This document shows, piece after piece, positions 1 through 4,343 of a stretch of DNA of 7,404 nt. Both the position numbers and the translations under genes were made by a program. The notes under the pieces were generated by a model. The model searched no databases and was not told the DNA's origin. It saw nothing but the letters and a program-made list of their open reading frames with translations. The DNA is taken from the NCBI GenBank assembly GCA_011391185.1, contig JAABRB010000171.1:1-7404 (forward strand), written 5' to 3'. This stretch comes from Betaproteobacteria bacterium. GTDB taxonomy: Bacteria > Pseudomonadota > Gammaproteobacteria > Burkholderiales > SG8-39. Numbering within the stretch: position 1 is the stretch's first letter; every line of letters begins with the position of its first letter.

Positions 1-146
1 GGGCGCTGATCGGGGCGCTCATCGTGAGCTTCGTGCGGACCTTCACGGTCTACTACTTCGCGGAGCTCGAGCTGGCGGTGCTCTACCTGATCGCCGCGGT
101 CGTGCTGCTGGTGCGGCCGACCGGGCTCTTCGGCAGACCGTCATGA
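1..146 (+). CDS. livH: LivH-type branched-chain amino acid ABC permease, 3' end only
   Basis: This is the C-terminal 47 residues of an inner-membrane permease subunit of a HAAT-family (branched-chain amino acid type) ABC importer. The gene is cut by the window's left edge and reads in the frame starting at base 3, ending with TGA at 144-146. What is visible is a last hydrophobic helix (LAVLYLIAAVVLLVRP) followed by the ending RPTGLFG, the usual C-terminus of LivH/LivM-type permeases. The stop overlaps the ATG of the following livM in an ATGA junction, which points to translational coupling and a shared operon. LivH would pair with LivM to form the translocation pore. The assignment to LivH rather than a second LivM rests mainly on its place just before livM. 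Nothing can be said about its N-terminus or the operon promoter, which lie outside the window. Confidence 0.85.
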   Translation, partial: ALIGALIVSFVRTFTVYYFAELELAVLYLIAAVVLLVRPTGLFGRPS

Positions 147-1162
147 AGTTGAGCGCGCATCTGCGGACGCCGACCTCCATCCCGGGGCGGCTCGTGCTCG
201 CGGTGCCTATCCTCGTCGTGCTGCTCGTGTTTCCTGCGGCGACCAGCCTCTACCAGACCCAGCTCCTCACCTACGGGCTCATCTTCGCCATCGCCGCGCT
301 CGGGTTCAACCTGCTGCTCGGCTACAGCGGGCTGCTCTCGTTCGGCCACTCGGCCTACTTCGGGGTGGGTGCCTACTCGGTGGCGTTCATGGTGAAGTAC
401 TGGGGCACCGCCTCGATGGAGCTCTTCATCGTCGGCGGGGTACTCGCCACCGCTGCGGTCTCGGCGCTCTTCGGCGTCGTGTGCGTGCGCTACACGCGGA
501 TCTTCTTCGCGATCCTGACGCTAGCGCTCTCCCAGGTGCTCTGGACCCTCGCCTACAAGTTCTTCTGGATCACCGGCGGGACCGACGGACTGCGGGTGGC
601 GTACAGCAAGATGTCCATGCTCGCCGGGCTCCTCGCCTTCTCCGGCAGCGGGTCGTACGAGCGGTTCGTGCATTCCTACTACTACTACGTGCTGGTCATC
701 TTCTGCGTGTGCGTCGCGCTCATGTGGTTGATCGTCCACTCGCCGTTCGGCAAGACCTTGCAGGCGATCCGCGACAACGAGACGCGGGCGCGCTTTCTCG
801 GCGTGCGCATCCGCCGCTACCGCTGGCTCGCGTTCCTGATCTCCGGGAGCTTCACCGGGCTGGCAGGCGTGCTGTGGGTGCCGCTGAACGGCCTCACGAC
901 GCCGGACATCCTCTACTGGCCGCAGTCGGGCGAGATCGTGTTCTTCACGGTGCTCGGCGGGTTCCGCAACTTCACCGGACCGATCGTCGGGGCGATCGCG
1001 TTCAACTATCTCGAGGTCTACGCGGTTGCGGTCACGGAGTACTGGCAGATCCTGCTCGGCGTGGTGCTGATCGGGCTGGTCCTGTTCATGCCGGGGGGCA
1101 TCGTCGGCACCGCAACGCGGCTCGCGGCGAAGCTCCGGCAGGGAAAGGAGGCGGCAACGTGA
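143..1162 (+). CDS. livM: LivM-type branched-chain amino acid ABC permease
   Basis: This is the second inner-membrane permease subunit of a HAAT-family ABC importer, 339 residues long and within the normal range for LivM. The family signature GFNLLLGYSGLLSFGHSAYF lies at residues 54-73. The cytoplasmic coupling loop that contacts the ATPases, SPFGKTLQAIRDNETRARFLG-like, spans about 200-220. LGGFRNFTGPIVGA at 271-284 and FMPGGIVG at 315-322 are also typical of the C-terminal half. Several strongly hydrophobic segments are evident (about 17-33, 40-60, 94-114, 119-138, 180-198, 228-248, 263-290, 302-318). The ATG at 143 overlaps the livH stop and has no good Shine-Dalgarno before it, so translation probably depends on ribosomes finishing livH. 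The stop overlaps the GTG start of livG. Relatives of this family import amino acids, urea, short amides or aromatic acids, so the substrate is open without the binding protein. Confidence 0.95.
   Translation: MKLSAHLRTPTSIPGRLVLAVPILVVLLVFPAATSLYQTQLLTYGLIFAIAALGFNLLLGYSGLLSFGHSAYFGVGAYSVAFMVKYWGTASMELFIVGGVLATAAVSALFGVVCVRYTRIFFAILTLALSQVLWTLAYKFFWITGGTDGLRVAYSKMSMLAGLLAFSGSGSYERFVHSYYYYVLVIFCVCVALMWLIVHSPFGKTLQAIRDNETRARFLGVRIRRYRWLAFLISGSFTGLAGVLWVPLNGLTTPDILYWPQSGEIVFFTVLGGFRNFTGPIVGAIAFNYLEVYAVAVTEYWQILLGVVLIGLVLFMPGGIVGTATRLAAKLRQGKEAAT
1144..1151 (+). promoter_or_regulatory. Strong ribosome binding site for livG
   Basis: AAAGGAGG lies inside the last codons of livM, seven bases before the GTG at 1159. 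It is the best Shine-Dalgarno match in the window. It fixes the start of livG at 1159 even though the same frame stays open far upstream (to 481). Confidence 0.85.
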
Positions 1163-1914
1163 GCCTGTTGCGCACCGAGAAGCTCAGGAAGTATTTCGGC
1201 GACACGCATGCCGTCGACGACGTGGACTTCTCGGTCTCGGAGGGGGAGTTCCTCTCGCTCGTCGGGTCCAACGGCGCCGGCAAGACCACGCTGGTCAACC
1301 TCATCAGCGCCTACTTCCCGCCCGACAGCGGCCACATCTTCTTCCAGGACCGGGACATCACGCACGCGCTTGTGCCGGACCGGATCAAGGCCGGGATCGC
1401 GCGCAGTTTCCAACTGGTGAACCTGTTCGACGACCTGTCCGCTTTCGACAACATCGCGCTCTCGATCTTCGCGCGCGAGGGCAAGACCCACAACCTCTTC
1501 TCCGTGGCCGACCACGACCGCGAGGTCGCGAAGGAAGCCGCCGATGTGCTCGGGCAGTTCGGGCTGGCCACCAAGCGCGGCACGCCGGCGGGCGGGCTGG
1601 CGCAGGGCGAGCGCAAGCTCCTGGACGTCGCGGTGGCCTATGCGCTGCGGCCAAAGCTGCTGTTCCTCGACGAACCCACGAGCGGCGTCAGCACGCGCGA
1701 CAAGGCGCAGATCATGGACACGGTCTCCTCCGTCGTCCGCGCGGGAAGGATCACCGCAGTCGTCATCGAGCACGACATGGACGTCGTCTTCAAATACTCC
1801 GATCGCATCGTCGTGATGCACGAAGGATCGATCCTCGCCGACGGGACCCCGGACGAGATCAGGCGGAACAAGGAAGTGTCGACGATCTTCATGGGCACGC
1901 CGGCGGCGGCCTGA
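1159..1914 (+). CDS. livG: LivG-type branched-chain amino acid ABC ATPase
   Basis: This cytoplasmic ATPase subunit of the HAAT-family importer has 251 residues, the usual LivG length, and starts at a GTG that overlaps the livM stop (GTGA). Visible nucleotide-binding motifs are Walker A GSNGAGKTT at 36-44 (lysine 42), the Q-loop glutamine 85 in RSFQLVNLFDDLS, the signature motif LAQGE at 147-151, Walker B LLFLDE at 167-172 with catalytic glutamate 172, and switch histidine 205 in VVIEHDMDVVF. The RSFQ...LF stretch and the C-terminal 'DGTPDEIRRNKEVSTIFMG' type of ending are characteristic of LivG. The signature motif departs from LSGGQ; LivG proteins commonly carry LAYGQ, so LAQGE is a further variant. 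LivG would pair with LivF under the LivH/LivM membrane dimer. The family call is secure; the substrate is unknown. Confidence 0.95.
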   Translation: MSLLRTEKLRKYFGDTHAVDDVDFSVSEGEFLSLVGSNGAGKTTLVNLISAYFPPDSGHIFFQDRDITHALVPDRIKAGIARSFQLVNLFDDLSAFDNIALSIFAREGKTHNLFSVADHDREVAKEAADVLGQFGLATKRGTPAGGLAQGERKLLDVAVAYALRPKLLFLDEPTSGVSTRDKAQIMDTVSSVVRAGRITAVVIEHDMDVVFKYSDRIVVMHEGSILADGTPDEIRRNKEVSTIFMGTPAAA

Positions 1915-1923
1915 GGACGGCAC

Positions 1924-1928
1924 GGAGG
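1924..1928 (+). promoter_or_regulatory. Ribosome binding site for livF
   Basis: GGAGG sits nine bases before the ATG at 1938, in the 23-base gap after the livG stop. It supports the chosen livF start and indicates independent ribosome loading within the same operon. Confidence 0.7.
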
Positions 1929-1937
1929 CGGTTCGCG

Positions 1938-2660
1938 ATGCTCGAGCTGAAAGAGATCAACACCTACCGGGGACCGGCGCACATCCTGCACGGGGTCTCG
2001 CTGACGGTTAGCGAGCAGGAAGTCGTGTGCCTGGTCGGACGCAACGGCGCCGGCAAGACCACGACCATTGACAGCATCATGGGATTGCTCCCGGTGCGCT
2101 CGGGGAGCATCACCTTTCACGGCGAGGACATCGGGCGTCTGCCGGCGCACATGCGGGCGCGGCGGGGCATCGGCTATGCGCCGGAGGACTGCGGGATCTT
2201 TCCGGAGCTCACGGTGGAAGAGAACTTCATGATCAGCCGGGTGCTCTCGCGCGCATCGGGGCGCGTCAAGGCGGCCACTCTCACCAGCGCCGACGCGGAG
2301 GGGCGCGCCCTGTCGGTGTTCCCCGAGGTGCGCGAGCTCACCCGACGCGAGGGGCTGCACCTGAGCGGCGGGCAGAAGAAGATGGTGGCGATCGCCCGCG
2401 CCATGACGCTCTCGCCCTCGCTCCTGCTGCTGGACGAGGCGTTCGAGGGGCTCGCGCCGGTGATCGTCTCGCGCTTCACCGATGCGGTGAACCGGATCAA
2501 GGCGATGGGCATCTCGATCCTCCTCGCGGAGTCGAATCTCGCCAACGCCTCGCGCATCGCGGACCGGCTCTACGCGATCGACCGCGGCGAGATCATCTTC
2601 CACGGCCACCCCGACGAGGCCCACGGCAACGCCGAAGTCATGAAGGCGCTGCGCGGGTAG
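1938..2660 (+). CDS. livF: LivF-type branched-chain amino acid ABC ATPase
   Basis: This is the second cytoplasmic ATPase of the importer, 240 residues, a normal LivF length. Motifs seen: Walker A GRNGAGKTT at 34-42 (lysine 40), the LivF-type Q-loop region GYAPEDCGIFPELTVEEN at 79-96 with glutamate 83 where many ABC ATPases have glutamine, a canonical LSGGQ signature at 142-146, and Walker B LLLLDEAFEGLAP at 162-174 with D166 and E167. The usual switch histidine is replaced: the segment reads LLAESN at 195-200, with serine 199 where LivF proteins typically have Gln (VEQN). The more common LivF sequences have PEGRR and DEPSLGLAP, so PEDCG and DEAFEGLAP mark a divergent subgroup. The gene is the last of the liv operon seen here. 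No terminator with a T-run follows it, so some read-through into the next cassette is possible. Confidence 0.95.
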   Translation: MLELKEINTYRGPAHILHGVSLTVSEQEVVCLVGRNGAGKTTTIDSIMGLLPVRSGSITFHGEDIGRLPAHMRARRGIGYAPEDCGIFPELTVEENFMISRVLSRASGRVKAATLTSADAEGRALSVFPEVRELTRREGLHLSGGQKKMVAIARAMTLSPSLLLLDEAFEGLAPVIVSRFTDAVNRIKAMGISILLAESNLANASRIADRLYAIDRGEIIFHGHPDEAHGNAEVMKALRG

Positions 2661-2756
2661 ACATCCAGCGCGGCGCGTCACAGAGAGCCCGGACCGATGC
2701 CGTGCGCGAGGGCCGTCACACTACCCGCAGCCGCCCGCATCCTCGTGCTGGCGCAA

Positions 2757-2770
2757 CCGCCCAAGGGCGG
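2757..2770 (+). repeat. Short perfect GC inverted repeat upstream of the 392-residue gene
   Basis: CCGCCC at 2757-2762 and GGGCGG at 2765-2770 are exact reverse complements separated by AA, so a 5-6 bp hairpin can form. No T-run follows, so it is not a clear intrinsic terminator. It lies just upstream of the -10-like box, roughly where a -35 element or an operator would be. In DNA this GC-rich, such a repeat can arise by chance. Confidence 0.3.
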
Positions 2771-2780
2771 GACGTAGGCC

Positions 2781-2786
2781 TATCAT
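2781..2786 (+). promoter_or_regulatory. Possible -10 promoter element for the 2794-7097 cassette
   Basis: TATCAT matches five of six bases of the sigma-70 -10 consensus and is an AT-rich island in GC-rich DNA. It ends seven bases before the ATG at 2794, so transcription would start at or next to the start codon, giving a leaderless or nearly leaderless mRNA. The sequence 16-18 bases upstream (around 2757-2764) shows no TTGACA-like -35 element, so the promoter would be weak or activator-dependent. The rest of 2661-2793 holds nothing else that can be supported. Confidence 0.35.
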
Positions 2787-2793
2787 CCGAGGG

Positions 2794-3972
2794 ATGGGAA
2801 GACCCGCTGCGCTCCTCGCCGCGATTGCGCTGCTCGCGGTCGTCGCCCTCGCCTACAGCGGCCACGAGATCCCCGTCTACCCCTCCTACTATCCGCAGGA
2901 GATCCGCATCGAGGCGCTCGATCCGCCGGCGGCGGGGCGGCTGCTCGCCGAGGGGAAGCTGCACGCCTACGTGGGAGGACCGGCGCACTTCGCGGGCAGC
3001 GTGCCGCGGCATGTGCAGCGCATCGAGTCGCTTGGCAGCTACCTGGTGCTCTCGATCAACCCCGTCGCGCGCGACGACGAGCCCGCCGCCTGTGCGCTCG
3101 CGCAGGCGCTGATGCAGCAGCTCAACGCGAGCGCGGGCGAGCTCGTGTTTCACCCGTATCCGGTCACGCCGCTGCACGCGGCGTACCTGTACCACGCGGA
3201 TCTGGCGGCGGCGGCGAAGGCGCGATGGCTCGCTTCGCCGTCTCCTGCGTCCGGCGCCCTCCCTCAGGTCAAGGTTCGGGCCAGCGGCACGCTCGCGAGG
3301 GAGCTTGTCCGCGGCCGCTGGACCGAGGCCCCGGCCGGCGCAGGCGCGTGGGAGGCCTCGCTCGAGGAGGTCGACGTGGGCAAGCTCGTCACCGATGCCG
3401 CGGTCGGCGCCGACGCGTGGCTCGGCTCGCCATGGCGGAAGAGCGGGTGGTTTCACGCCGAGCGCTTGCTCGCCGGTGACCTCGGCGACGCCGCCGACCG
3501 CGCGCGCGCCGCGGAATACTCGCGGCGCCTGCAGACCGGGGACTACGAAAGCAGCGCCGAAGCGGCGAACCTCCAGCGCGCGCTCGTGCAGCTGCTCACG
3601 CACGGCTGCCGGCGCGTCGTCGTCGGCTACACGCTCAGGGGCGAGCACGTCAACGCCGAATACTCCAGCGGCATCGAGAACATCGGCTACGACTCGCACG
3701 CCGGGCTCGACTCCACGATCTTCATTCGCACGGTGAAGCTCAAGGACTTTCCCTGGAACGGTTGGCTGCGTCTCGGCGTCGCCGCGCCGCCCGAAGCCGC
3801 CTGGAACCCGATCGCCGGGTTCGGGGACGGCGCCGGCCGCCTGATCTGGCTCGCCGTCGGCGATCCGGCGCTCTTTCCCTCCCCCTACGGCCGGGGCTGG
3901 GAGCCCAACCGCTTCGTCGACGTGCAGGCCGCCCCCGCTGCCGCGGTACGAAGAACGAAGGGTGCCCCATGA
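2794..3972 (+). CDS. Exported protein of unknown function, 392 residues
   Basis: This protein is not recognised. Residues 4-20 form a hydrophobic stretch (PAALLAAIALLAVVALA) ending in an A-x-A site, so it is probably exported to the periplasm with cleavage after residue 20, or anchored by that helix. No further membrane segment is evident. Residues 36-90 (EIRIEALDPPAAGRLLAEGK...YVGG...SYLVLSINP) vaguely resemble an alternating strand/helix binding-protein lobe, but this is weak. A long linker-like Ala/Pro-rich region (about 145-160, 179-186) separates it from a C-terminal half rich in Trp, Tyr, His and Gly (WLGSPWRKSGWFH at 209-221, HVNAEYSSGIENIGYDSHAG at 285-304, PWNGWLRLGV at 320-329, FPSPYGRGWEPNRF at 361-374). 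Only two cysteines are present (100, 272). No catalytic motif was identified. The ATG at 2794 has only GAGGG immediately in front of it, too close for a normal ribosome site. The stop overlaps the next gene's ATG (ATGA), which ties it to the cupredoxin-like protein. Confidence 0.85.
   Translation: MGRPAALLAAIALLAVVALAYSGHEIPVYPSYYPQEIRIEALDPPAAGRLLAEGKLHAYVGGPAHFAGSVPRHVQRIESLGSYLVLSINPVARDDEPAACALAQALMQQLNASAGELVFHPYPVTPLHAAYLYHADLAAAAKARWLASPSPASGALPQVKVRASGTLARELVRGRWTEAPAGAGAWEASLEEVDVGKLVTDAAVGADAWLGSPWRKSGWFHAERLLAGDLGDAADRARAAEYSRRLQTGDYESSAEAANLQRALVQLLTHGCRRVVVGYTLRGEHVNAEYSSGIENIGYDSHAGLDSTIFIRTVKLKDFPWNGWLRLGVAAPPEAAWNPIAGFGDGAGRLIWLAVGDPALFPSPYGRGWEPNRFVDVQAAPAAAVRRTKGAP
3957..3962 (+). 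promoter_or_regulatory. Ribosome binding site for the cupredoxin-like gene
   Basis: GAAGGG lies six bases before the ATG at 3969, inside the last codons of the upstream gene. It supports the start at 3969, which also yields a clean signal peptide, over the longer open frame beginning at 3762. Confidence 0.5.
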
Positions 3973-4337
3973 TCGGATTGCGAAACGCTTGCTTGCTGAC
4001 TGCGGTCGCGGCCGCCGTTCTCGCTCCGGCCTTCGCTGCCGATCCGGTCGAGCGGGTGGTCGCGCTCGCCATCGCGAACGGGAACGTGCCGAAGGCGTCG
4101 CGGGTGATCCGGGTCGAGCAAGGGGATCGCGTGAGATTCAGGCTGACGACCGATCGGGCGATGGTGATCCATCTGCACGGCTATGACATCGAGCGCAAGG
4201 TCGCACCGGGCAAGGTGACCGAGTTCGCCCTCAAGGCCCACGCGACGGGGCGGTTTCCGGTCAACGTGCACGAGCATGGCCAGTCGGGCGGGCACGCCGA
4301 GCGCACCTTGTTCTATCTCGAGATCCACCCGCGGTAG
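3969..4337 (+). CDS. Exported cupredoxin-like protein, histidine-rich
   Basis: This is a 122-residue protein with an export signal at 1-23 (basic start, hydrophobic core CLLTAVAAAVLAP, cleavage after AFA). The mature part has a single-domain beta-sandwich pattern typical of cupredoxin-like proteins: SRVIRVEQGDRVRFRLTTDRA at about 44-64, VIHLHGYDIERKVAPGKVTEF at 66-86, then a strand ending in VNVHEHG at 98-104 and a final FYLEIHP strand. The 'HLHGYD...VAPGK' block is the strongest family marker. Candidate metal ligands are H68, H70, H91, H101, H103, H109 and H120, plus M65. The only cysteine (C8) is in the signal peptide, so a classical type 1 blue copper site cannot form. It overlaps the upstream gene by ATGA and ends seven bases from the next start codon, so all three are probably co-expressed. 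The fold is likely; copper binding and function are inference. Confidence 0.85.
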   Translation: MIGLRNACLLTAVAAAVLAPAFAADPVERVVALAIANGNVPKASRVIRVEQGDRVRFRLTTDRAMVIHLHGYDIERKVAPGKVTEFALKAHATGRFPVNVHEHGQSGGHAERTLFYLEIHPR

Positions 4338-4343
4338 TCGGAC

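Noticed and set aside
481..1158. An upstream extension of the livG frame inside livM
   Set aside because: The extension is Arg-rich nonsense in the shadow of a clear permease. LivG homology begins at 1159, just after a strong AAAGGAGG site.
1638..2681. Long minus-strand open frames over livG/livF (also 1018-1923) and over the 392-residue gene (2716-3699)
   Set aside because: They are compositionally biased antisense shadows of well-supported plus-strand genes, with no recognisable motif.
3762..3968. An N-terminal extension of the cupredoxin-like gene from the ATG at 3762
   Set aside because: The extra residues are Arg-rich and overlap the upstream coding sequence. The ATG at 3969 gives a clean signal peptide and has a ribosome site.
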